Below are positions 8,601-13,243 of a stretch of DNA of 14,004 nucleotides, in pieces. Position numbers and translations under genes: made by a program. Source of the stretch: Planctomycetota bacterium (lineage in GTDB: Bacteria > Planctomycetota > Planctomycetia > Gemmatales > Gemmataceae); contig JACQFG010000032.1 of NCBI GenBank assembly GCA_016200155.1, positions 1 to 14,004 on the forward strand, written 5' to 3'. The first letter of the stretch is position 1, and the number at the start of each line of letters is the position of its first letter. The notes beneath the pieces are model-generated. The model saw only the letters and a program-made list of their open reading frames with translations, made no database searches and had not been told where the DNA came from.

Positions 8601-8801
8601 GGGCTCTTGCCGATCATGTGGTCGATGGGAACAGGTGCTGACGTGATGAAGCGGATCGCCGCCCCGATGGTCGGCGGCGTGATCACGTCGTTCATTCTGG
8701 AACTGCTCATCTATCCGGCCATCTACACGATATGGAAGTGGTGGGCGGAAGTTCGAGCGTCTCCGTCACAAGCCTCTGCCGAGACACCGAGGCCCAAATG
8801 A
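5628..8801 (+). CDS. cusA: CusA-type Cu(I)/Ag(I) RND efflux pump, complete
   Basis: This is an inner-membrane RND transporter exporting monovalent copper/silver from periplasm and cytoplasm, using the proton gradient. ATG 5628 is chosen because GAAAGGAG at 5612-5619 sits 8 bases upstream and the protein then begins MIARVIEFSARNRF, as family members do. The frame is open further 5' (GTG 5580) but without support. The product is 1057 aa, the usual CusA length. The twelve-helix layout is visible, with helix 1 at about 13-32. The periplasmic head regions lie at about 33-340 and 560-870. The metal-path methionines are M571, M621 and M672. Proton-relay residues are Asp406 (GAMVDAAIIMIENAHKH), Glu939 and Lys982. 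It ends PRPK-TGA. The 30 codons after the TGA remain open in frame and encode a Met/His/Gly tail, described separately. It belongs with cusB and cusF upstream. Confidence 0.96.
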   Translation: MIARVIEFSARNRFVIVVLIVAIVAGGFWAVLHTPLDAIPDLSDVQVIVNTTWEDRSPDIIEDQVTYPIVTQLLSAPSVKAVRATSFFGYSLIYVIFEDGTDLYWARSRVLEYLSGMGGKLPQGVTPQLGPDATGVGWGLEYVLIDKTGKHDLAELRTLQDWNVQFQLRAVPGVAEIAPMGGFVKQYQVTIDPDKLLAYDMPINRVVERVRKGNQETGGRVIEFTGREYMVRGRGYFKSVQDIEEVGLGAQKDGTPIRVRDVGFVQIGPDIRRGVTDYNGDGDAAGGVVVVRFGESVYDVIQRVKQKIKDSVQPSLPEGVELKIVYDRSELIEHSVSTLREKLIEESIIVSLVCLIFLFHFRSALVAILVLPLALLLALLAMRGIGLTSNIMSLGGLAIAIGAMVDAAIIMIENAHKHIEHEEEKPEAERRPRADVIIEAAKEVGPSLFFSLLVITVGFLPVFALQDQEGRLFKPLAYTKTFAMLFAALLSILVGPFLMTLLIRGRIPREENNPVNRLLIWLYHPVVRFALRWRYVMVVVALIAVLVIVPIYLGLGSEFMPPLWEESILYMPMTLPGASIQTMKDAIQEQDKILMTFPEVASVFAKAGRAETATDPAPLEMIETNITLKPPDQWRAGMTHDKLIAEMDQALKEKQIGFTNVWTMPIKNRIDMLSTGIRTPLGVKVYGPDLKEIGRISQEIEMHVSMVPGTRSAFAERVAEGYYLDFVPKRDAIARHGLTVADVQEVIQSAVGGANVTMTVEGRERYPVNVRYGRAYREDLWRLKRVLVETPMGAQVPLEELADLRITTGAGMIKSEAAQLVGYVYIDIAGRDIGSYMQDAKAMVQQNVQVPAGYRLEWSGAYESMERASQRLMYVIPLTLLIIFVLLYFNTRSLVKVLIVFLAVPFSLIGAFLLLFLLGYHMSVAVWVGIIALAGVDAETGVVMLLYLDHAYDRRKRDGQMHDLKDLEAAVEEGAVQRVRPKIMTVLAILMGLLPIMWSMGTGADVMKRIAAPMVGGVITSFILELLIYPAIYTIWKWWAEVRASPSQASAETPRPK

Positions 8802-8894
8802 ATCGGCGACAAGAGCATTCCGCCTGGGTCGAGTGGTCCGGGCGGCGGGCCAGGCAAGATGCCGGGCATGCCAGGGCATCAGCATGGAAGTTAA
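8802..8894 (+). other. In-frame Met/His/Gly-rich extension behind the cusA stop codon
   Basis: Reading on from cusA's TGA (8799-8801) in the same frame gives 30 sense codons and then TAA at 8892-8894. The peptide runs IGDKSIPPGSSGPGGG and ends PGKMPGMPGHQHGS. Such Gly/Pro/Met/His tails are typical of metal-binding ends of periplasmic copper proteins (compare the cusB tail here). It is either a cusA tail cut off by a stop mutation, a product of occasional readthrough, or a remnant of another gene. No ribosome-binding site is seen for separate expression. Confidence 0.4.
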
Positions 8895-9061
8895 TTCCGC
8901 AGGCGGCGAATCGCATCGACGGAGTCTATAATAGAAATTAACGGAATTGGTTTTTGACGACAGCTCGCGATTTGCTGCGATGATGGCCGTCCTAGAACGC
9001 GCGTTTCCGTGATAGGGCGCGCTGGGGCACTCCAAGCACAAGTTCGGTGGCGGAGCTTCTG
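8895..9061. other. Intergenic region between the RND cluster and the next genes
   Basis: These 167 bp show no supported gene or RNA. A TATAAT at 8927-8932 looks like a -10 box, but no -35 hexamer lies at 15-19 bp upstream, so I do not call a promoter. No hairpin followed by a T-run was seen, so the end of the cusA transcript is not defined. Confidence 0.3.
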
Positions 9062-9373
9062 ATGGCCTGGAACCAATTTTGGCGCATTGCTTCGGGCCGC
9101 TTGGCGTTCTCGTTGGGCCGGGCTCCCGCAGATAGCTATCAGTCAATGTGCCAAGCGGTAGCAGCGGAATTCGGACTTTCGCCTCAGCCTGGTCTTGTGT
9201 CGAATGGTTACGACATCGTTTTCCAAGATTACTCGATCGGCGAACTCGTCGTCGGATTGGAATGGGACAATTGGATGGGTTTCACGGTGGTAGCCCAGAC
9301 AACGGAATCGGAGCCATTGGTCCAAGAGATCGGGGCTTGGTTTCGTGAAAGCAAGTGGGCAACCGAAGCGTAG
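9062..9373 (+). CDS. Hypothetical protein, 103 aa
   Basis: I chose ATG 9062 because GGAG at 9052-9055 lies six bases upstream; a GTG at 9047 would add five residues. The protein begins MAWNQFWRIASGRLAF, is soluble-looking (no signal peptide and no membrane span), and is rich in Trp and acidic residues in its second half (GLEWDNWMGFTVVAQ). It contains one Cys, at residue 30. The pattern of alternating strands and a C-terminal helix (LVQEIGAWFRESKW) suggests a small alpha/beta fold, loosely like immunity proteins, but I do not recognise the family. It is followed by a 78-bp gap and the HAD phosphatase. Codon use resembles its neighbours. It is likely a real gene of unknown role. Confidence 0.6.
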   Translation: MAWNQFWRIASGRLAFSLGRAPADSYQSMCQAVAAEFGLSPQPGLVSNGYDIVFQDYSIGELVVGLEWDNWMGFTVVAQTTESEPLVQEIGAWFRESKWATEA

Positions 9374-9451
9374 CGCCGCCGAACCATCCGCTGCTGAGCG
9401 GGGTCGTTCAGCGGCTTGGTTTGGCCCGTTCACCCCAATGAAGACCCTCAA

Positions 9452-10021
9452 ATGAAGAAACCAGCAGTCTTCCTTGATCGCGACGGCACCCTCATCGAGG
9501 ACGCGGGATTTCTTCGAGACGTCGCCCAGGTTGATTTCTATCCGCAAACTTTCTTAGCGCTGCGCCGCCTTGCCGATTTTGTCCTCTTTATCGTGACGAA
9601 CCAGAGCGGAATTGCCAAGGGACACATCTGCATTGAGGAGGCTCGCGCTGTCAATGATTACGTCGTGCGACGCCTTGCCGAGGCGGGGAGCAGCATCCAA
9701 GCGGTCTACTGTTGTCCGCACCAGCGAACTGATGGGTGCGCCTGCATGAAGCCGAGTTCTTATTTTCTAAGGGTCGCGGAGCGCGATCACGAAATCGACC
9801 TTACGCGGTCTTTTGTCGTTGGCGACCATCCGTCGGACGTCGAACTGGCACATGCCGTCGGGGCGAAGGGAATCTACGTTCTCACCGGCCACGGCGTGAA
9901 GCACTGTGCGGAGCTTAAGGTTCCCGGCATTGTCGTTGCCGACATCGGAGCAGCGGCCGACGTGATCCTGGGAACGCACGCCATCGGAGTTCCCAAATCG
10001 AGATTGATATGCGCGTCTTGA
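9452..10021 (+). CDS. HAD-superfamily phosphatase of the GmhB (histidinol-phosphate / heptose-bisphosphate) type
   Basis: This is a Mg-dependent phosphomonoesterase using an aspartyl-phosphate intermediate. All HAD motifs are present in the 189 residues: motif I DRDGT with nucleophile Asp9 and acid/base Asp11, motif II Thr49-Asn50 (VTNQSG), Lys100, and motif IV GDHPSD (Asp125, Asp129). A short structural zinc loop, C88-x-H90-x5-C96-x-C98, marks the GmhB/HisB-N subfamily; the usual Arg after it (CRKP) is Met here (CMKP). In that family the substrates are D-glycero-D-manno-heptose 1,7-bisphosphate or histidinol phosphate; which one applies cannot be told from the sequence. The start at ATG 9452 gives the canonical MKKPAVFLDRDGT beginning, with only a weak ribosome-binding site. 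Its 3' end overlaps the carbonic anhydrase start by 13 bases, indicating translational coupling. Confidence 0.88.
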   Translation: MKKPAVFLDRDGTLIEDAGFLRDVAQVDFYPQTFLALRRLADFVLFIVTNQSGIAKGHICIEEARAVNDYVVRRLAEAGSSIQAVYCCPHQRTDGCACMKPSSYFLRVAERDHEIDLTRSFVVGDHPSDVELAHAVGAKGIYVLTGHGVKHCAELKVPGIVVADIGAAADVILGTHAIGVPKSRLICAS

Positions 10022-10734
10022 GCCATCTGTTTGCGAATAACCGAGCATGGGCCGCCGAGATGATTCGGCGTGAGCCCGACTTTTTCGCTCGTCTGTCAGG
10101 CGTCCAGGCGCCTCCGTACTTGTGGATCGGATGTTCGGACTCTCGTGTGCCCGCTAACCAAATTGTGGGCTTGTTACCTGGCGAGATGTTCGTCCATCGC
10201 AATGTCGCAAACGTGGTCGTGCATACTGACCTGAATTGCCTGTCGGCCATTCAGTTCGCGGTGGAGGTACTCCGTGTCGAGCATATCATCGTTTGTGGAC
10301 ATTACGGCTGCGGCGGGGTCTTATCGGCCTTGCGCGACGAGAAACTGGGACTGATCGACAATTGGCTACGGCACGTCCAGGATGTGAAGTCCAAACACCG
10401 AATTCAGCTCGCTGGCCTGGCGAGCGAGGCGCAACGGCACGATTGTCTATGCGAGTTGAACGTGATTGAGCAAGTGGTCAACGTGACCCAGACTACGGTC
10501 GTGCGGCACGCGTGGGCACGCGGTCAAGCACTCGCGGTGCATGGCTGGATTTACAAGCTCACCGATGGATTGCTACGAGACCTAGGCATGTGCGTGACGG
10601 CGGAAGCCGAACTTGCCAGGTGCTATGAGTCGGCCCTTGCAGATGCTGCCGCCGAACCAGCCGCTGCCCGCATTCCCGAGGCTCCTTCGGTCGAGAACGG
10701 TGTTAGGACCCAAAAAGGCCCTGGCATGGCCTGA
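10009..10734 (+). CDS. can: Beta-class carbonic anhydrase
   Basis: This zinc enzyme interconverts CO2 and bicarbonate in the cytoplasm. The product has 241 residues. The zinc ligands Cys42, His98 and Cys101 and the catalytic dyad Asp44/Arg46 (GCSDSRVPAN; CGHYGCGG) sit at the same numbers as in E. coli Can. The beginning MRVLSHLFANNRAWA is also the family's usual start, which supports ATG 10009 even though it lies inside the preceding HAD gene. The last 30 or so residues (Ala/Pro-rich, from about 210) are a variable tail. It ends in TGATG, sharing bases with a possible alternative ATG for the next gene. There is no obvious link to metals beyond being a zinc enzyme; it may simply be co-transcribed. 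Confidence 0.95.
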   Translation: MRVLSHLFANNRAWAAEMIRREPDFFARLSGVQAPPYLWIGCSDSRVPANQIVGLLPGEMFVHRNVANVVVHTDLNCLSAIQFAVEVLRVEHIIVCGHYGCGGVLSALRDEKLGLIDNWLRHVQDVKSKHRIQLAGLASEAQRHDCLCELNVIEQVVNVTQTTVVRHAWARGQALAVHGWIYKLTDGLLRDLGMCVTAEAELARCYESALADAAAEPAAARIPEAPSVENGVRTQKGPGMA

Positions 10735-10763
10735 TGCGTTTTCCCTTTTTCCAGGAGCAACCA

Positions 10764-11363
10764 ATGCGCATTCGGATCGTGATGATATCAATGCTGTCTG
10801 TCGGATTTGTGCTCGGCGCAGCGGCTCTCGCCCATCATGCCATGTGGATGCAAAATCAGCCGAGCGGAAAAGGCATCATCAAGGTCGGCGACAAAGTGCC
10901 GGACCTCTCGATCAAGACTCTCGACGGCAAAAGCGTCAAGCTCAGCGAACTTCAAAAAGATGAAAAGCAGACGAAGAAGGGAGTTGTTGTCCTGTCGTTC
11001 TGGTGCTCAACCTGCCATAGCTGCCGTCACGTCGAGGCTCACCTCGGCAAACTGGCCAAGGACTATGCCGGCCAAGCCGCCGTGATCGCTCTCGACGCCA
11101 ATGCCGACGATACCGCCGAGGGCATTGCTGCGTTCGTCAAGAAAAAAGGACTGACAATGCCTGTCGTCCTCGACCCGGGCGGCCAGACCGCGGACGTGTT
11201 CGGGATCAAGGTGACCACGACGACCGTGATCATCGACGGCAATGGCGTCCTACGCTATTGTGGCCAATTCAAGCAAAAGGACGGCGCCTCCGCGGAAGAC
11301 GCCTTGAAAGCGGTGCTCGCCGGCGTTGAGGTCGCCGTGTCGGCAACACCGCACAACGGCTGA
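10764..11363 (+). CDS. Exported thioredoxin-like / redoxin-family protein with CSTC motif
   Basis: This is a probable periplasmic or membrane-anchored thiol protein of the AhpC-TSA/redoxin class. ATG 10764 is chosen because AGGAG at 10753-10757 lies six bases upstream; ATG 10734, overlapping the previous stop, would add ten residues ahead of the signal peptide. Of 199 residues, 1-22 form a signal or anchor segment, followed by a His/Met patch (AHHAMWM, 23-29). The thioredoxin fold runs from about 40 to 190, starting at VGDKVPDLSIKTLDG. The active-site stretch is W80-C81-S-T-C84-H-S-C87, that is, a CxxC plus an extra Cys. At the expected cis-proline position (usually TPT before FLID) the sequence has four Thr (VTTTTVIID), so this loop is atypical. 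Disulfide reduction, or copper/haem thiol chemistry, is plausible. The exact role is unknown. Confidence 0.85.
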   Translation: MRIRIVMISMLSVGFVLGAAALAHHAMWMQNQPSGKGIIKVGDKVPDLSIKTLDGKSVKLSELQKDEKQTKKGVVVLSFWCSTCHSCRHVEAHLGKLAKDYAGQAAVIALDANADDTAEGIAAFVKKKGLTMPVVLDPGGQTADVFGIKVTTTTVIIDGNGVLRYCGQFKQKDGASAEDALKAVLAGVEVAVSATPHNG

Positions 11364-11379
11364 CGGATCATTCGCAAGT

Positions 11380-11405
11380 AGCTCCCGTGCGGGGCTAATT
11401 TCTTC
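11380..11405 (+). terminator. Possible Rho-independent terminator after the redoxin gene
   Basis: The stem AGC(T)CCC pairs with GGGGCT (11380-11396) around a short GTGC loop, with one bulged T, and is followed by the T-rich TAATTTCTT. It lies 17 bp after the redoxin stop and before the mer-type promoter, a sensible place to separate the two units. The stem is short, so the call is weak. Confidence 0.35.
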
Positions 11406-11463
11406 GGAATCGGCTTCAATCGCAGTTCAATTCCAAAGTCCGCCAAAATCACGAAAGAATCCC

Positions 11464-11495
11464 TTGACTCCGTAGTATGGTACGGGGTGTATCAT
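11464..11495 (+). promoter_or_regulatory. MerR-type promoter and mer operator
   Basis: A -35 box TTGACT (11464-11469) and a -10 box TATCAT (11490-11495) are separated by 20 bp, the over-long spacer typical of promoters activated by MerR proteins through DNA untwisting. Within the spacer lies CCGTA-N6-TACGG (11470-11485). These are the same arms and the same six-base centre that I remember for the Tn501 mer operator. The dyad extends to ACTCCGTA/TACGGGGT with one mismatch. It reads toward merR, so regulator and transporter share one autoregulated transcript instead of being divergent. Confidence 0.82.
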
Positions 11496-11524
11496 TCAAT
11501 AGTGGATGACCGGAGGGTGATGCA

Positions 11525-11932
11525 ATGAAGCCGCTGACGATTGGACAGGTTGCTCGAAGCGCCGGTGTGGGCGTCGAGACCGTGCGGTTTTACGAGCGGC
11601 AAGGACTTCTGCAAGAGCCGGCCCGGAAGGAATCCGGTTATCGGCAATTCACGCCAGACGTGGTTGCCCGGCTGCGATTCATCAAGCGGGCGAAGGAGCT
11701 TGGCTTCACCCTGAAGGAGATCAAGGAGCTGCTGGCCCTGCGGGTCGATCCTGAGACCACGTGTGCGGAAGTCAGAGAGCGAGCGCGGGCCAAGATCGCC
11801 GGCGTTGAAACGAAGATCGTGGAGCTTCAGAGAATCAAGAAGGCGCTGGGCAAGTTGACGACAAGCTGCCGCGGAAGTGGGCCAACCAGCGAATGCCCGA
11901 TCTTGGACGCTCTCGACAAGGAGTTGGAATGA
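11525..11932 (+). CDS. merR: MerR-family Hg(II)-responsive transcriptional regulator
   Basis: This is a dimeric activator/repressor that bends and untwists its promoter when metal binds. Ribosome-binding site GGAGGG (11512-11517) precedes ATG 11525. The product has 135 residues. The winged-helix DNA-binding domain is at 1-70 (LTIGQVARSAGVGVETVRFYERQGLL, then GYRQF). The dimerisation helix is at about 80-112, and the C-terminal metal loop follows. Cys80, Cys115 and Cys124 have the same spacings (35 and 9) as Cys82, Cys117 and Cys126 of Tn501 MerR, the residues that bind one Hg(II) across the dimer. The C-terminal CPILDAL matches the CPLIASL of MerR. Together with the operator this argues for mercury rather than Cu, Zn or Pb sensing. 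Its TGA overlaps the ATG of the transporter gene (ATGA), implying coupling. Confidence 0.93.
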   Translation: MKPLTIGQVARSAGVGVETVRFYERQGLLQEPARKESGYRQFTPDVVARLRFIKRAKELGFTLKEIKELLALRVDPETTCAEVRERARAKIAGVETKIVELQRIKKALGKLTTSCRGSGPTSECPILDALDKELE

Positions 11933-12375
11933 CGGATCGCAAGGAGCCGAGGCGCTGGGGTGATTTCTTGGCGGTGCTGCCAGCTGTGGGAGTGGCATTG
12001 CTGCCAAGATTCACCTGACCGTGCATGCTCCCGGCGTATGCGGGCCTCATCAGTTCGGTGGGGCTGGGATTCCTGATGGAGACGGAATATCTCCTGCCGC
12101 TGACGATAATGGCACTCGTGCTGGCCGTCGGCACACTTGCCTTCCGCGCGAGCCGACGCCGAGGTTACGGCCCGTTCGCCGTGGGCCTTGTGGCAGCCGC
12201 GTTGTTGTTCGCCGGCAAGTTTGTGCTCGACTCGAACGTGGCCATGTATGCCGGCGTCGTCGCCCTGATCGGCGCTTCCATCTGGAATTCATGGCCGAAG
12301 AAACCGACAACAAGCGTTCCATCCGCTCCCGACGGAACGCTGCTTCAGATTGGGAGCATCAAAAAGGAGAAGTGA
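11929..12375 (+). CDS. MerC/MerT-like mercury transport membrane protein with in-frame TGA at codon 30 (candidate selenocysteine)
   Basis: The protein would take Hg(II) across the inner membrane. ATG 11929 overlaps the merR stop. The frame reads MTDRKEPRRWGDFLAVL... to ALLPRFT, then TGA (12016-12018), then PCMLPAYAGLISSVGLGF and on to TAG-free sequence ending in a stop at 12373-12375: 148 residues if codon 30 is read. Helices are visible at about 13-28, 36-50, 54-72, 82-98 and 103-117, close to MerC-type proteins. Relatives that I remember have a 'TCPxC..PAYAG' sequence here, so the TGA replaces the first metal-binding Cys, next to Cys32. A small hairpin 11 nt downstream is a SECIS candidate. 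Alternatives are a nonsense mutation, a TGC-to-TGA base error, or re-initiation at ATG 12025 giving a 116-aa form. The 119 open, family-like codons after TGA argue against old decay. Confidence 0.72.
12016..12044 (+). promoter_or_regulatory. UGA codon and candidate bacterial SECIS hairpin
   Basis: After the TGA (12016-12018) there are 11 nt, then a stem CCCG (12030-12033), a 7-nt loop GCGUAUG (12034-12040) and CGGG (12041-12044). The 11-nt distance equals the one I remember for the minimal E. coli fdhF SECIS, and the loop has a leading G and a GU. The stem is only 4 bp. A competing pairing TGCAT/ATGCG (12022-12026 with 12038-12042) exists. This is suggestive, not proof. Confidence 0.4.
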
Positions 12376-12377
12376 AC

Positions 12378-12644
12378 ATGGCTACGAAACGCAAAATCGA
12401 GGTATTCAGTGCCGGGTGTCCGGCCTGCCAGGAAACGATCAACCTGGTCAATCAGGTCGCTTGCCCTTCCTGTGACGTCAGCGTGTTGAACATGAATGAC
12501 CCGAAAGTGGCCAGCCGAGCCAAAGGTCTGGGCATCCGGTCCGTGCCTGCCGTTGTGATCGACGGCAAGCTGGCGGATTGCTGCACCGGACGAGGCCCCG
12601 ATGAGGCAACGCTTCGGGCTGCCGGATTGGGCCAAGCAATCTGA
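12378..12644 (+). CDS. Small thioredoxin-like thiol protein with three cysteine pairs (mer operon)
   Basis: The 88-residue cytoplasmic protein starts at ATG 12378, two bases after the transporter stop; AAGGAG at 12364-12369 lies within the transporter's last codons. The fold pattern is thioredoxin/glutaredoxin-like: an IEVFSAG strand, the active site C14-P-A-C17, a helix, a DVSVLNM strand, and the GIRSVPAVVIDGK segment with the expected cis-proline (Pro57). Unusual extras are a second pair C29-P-S-C32 and a vicinal pair C68-C69 near the C-terminus (LADCCTGRG). No signal peptide is present. Its place behind merR and the transporter suggests that it receives Hg(II) from the transporter, as an intracellular carrier, or reduces the transporter's thiol/selenol. 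There is no merA or merB in view. The fold is fairly sure; the mercury-carrier role is inferred. Confidence 0.82.
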   Translation: MATKRKIEVFSAGCPACQETINLVNQVACPSCDVSVLNMNDPKVASRAKGLGIRSVPAVVIDGKLADCCTGRGPDEATLRAAGLGQAI

Positions 12645-12781
12645 CCTCGATGACCGAACGCATGGACGATAACAATCCCATGACCTCTGGGCTGTTTCAC
12701 GGTCCAGGGGTTATTCTTACGTCATGGAGCGTCGGCTGTTGACCGGCCGTCAAGCCTGAAATCGCGTGTGAAGGAATCCTG
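12645..12781. other. Intergenic gap between the mer-type operon and the membrane-protein gene
   Basis: I see no clear promoter or terminator here. A 30-codon frame from ATG 12650 to TGA 12740-12742 (starting MTERMDDN) has no ribosome-binding site. It is in frame with the following membrane-protein gene but separated from it by the TGA. I do not call it a gene. Confidence 0.3.
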
Positions 12782-13243
12782 GTGCATCCGATGGAAGCAA
12801 AACGGCAAGTCTGGCCATTTTTTTTTGTTATGTGTCTCACCGCGTTCGGTCTGAACTGGTTGTGGGAAATGGCGCAGATGAGGGCTTACACGGAAATGGC
12901 CACCGTTCCGTGGTGGACGACCGCTTGGCCCTGCACGCGAGCTGCCGGCGGTGATGTCGTCCTTACGCTCTTCATTTACACAATCGGAGCCTTGGCTGCG
13001 GGACAAATCACTTGGGGCATGACAGCGAAATGGAATGTTTGCGCTGCTGCCGCGTTGATGGGCTCCCTATGTGCAGCGGCCTATGAATGGAAAGCCCAGG
13101 TCTCAGGCACATGGTCGTATACGGCCGAGATGCCGATCGTTCCGATACTTGGCGTAGGACTTTGGCCTTTGCTCCAGCTAACCATGTTGGTCCCGGTTTC
13201 CTTCTGGATCGCCTGGTGGTTGACGAAGACGAAAGACGCTTAA
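12782..13243 (+). CDS. Four-span integral membrane protein of unknown function
   Basis: The GTG start at 12782 has AAGGA (12771-12775) six bases upstream; ATG 12791 would shorten it by three residues. The 153-aa product has four hydrophobic spans at about 9-27, 57-77, 84-100 and 118-146. Conserved-looking features are NWLWEMAQM after span 1, a WPCTRAAGGDVVLTL stretch leading into span 2, an EW after span 3, and Gly-Thr-Trp-Ser-Tyr then MPIVPILGVGLWPLLQ before span 4. Paired polar and aromatic residues at membrane edges suggest a transporter or membrane-enzyme fold, but I do not recognise the family. It stands alone after a 137-bp gap downstream of the mer-type operon and converges on the tolC-family gene with no spacer. 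A run of nine T's at 12820-12828 lies near its start. Confidence 0.75.
   Translation: MHPMEAKRQVWPFFFVMCLTAFGLNWLWEMAQMRAYTEMATVPWWTTAWPCTRAAGGDVVLTLFIYTIGALAAGQITWGMTAKWNVCAAAALMGSLCAAAYEWKAQVSGTWSYTAEMPIVPILGVGLWPLLQLTMLVPVSFWIAWWLTKTKDA

Noticed and set aside
8927..8932. TATAAT as a promoter -10 box upstream of the 103-aa gene
   Set aside because: No recognisable -35 hexamer at a usable distance and no extended -10; the position is more than 120 bp before the gene.
8798..8941. 47-codon frame starting with an ATGA overlap at the cusA stop
   Set aside because: The overlap is attractive, but the Arg/Ala-rich product looks like an out-of-frame reading. The cusA frame through the same bases gives the far more meaningful Met/His tail.
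12021..12644. Long alternative frame joining the transporter region to the mini-thioredoxin
   Set aside because: Its first part is an Arg-rich shadow of the transporter. The mini-thioredoxin has its own ATG 12378 and AAGGAG.
8799..12742. Reassignment of TGA to an amino acid, suggested by coherent sequence after the TGAs at 8799, 12016 and 12740
   Set aside because: Several genes here end properly at TGA (cusB, the 34-aa peptide, HAD, carbonic anhydrase, redoxin, merR, the mini-thioredoxin), including overlapping ATGA junctions, so TGA works as a stop. Only the 12016 codon has a specific case.
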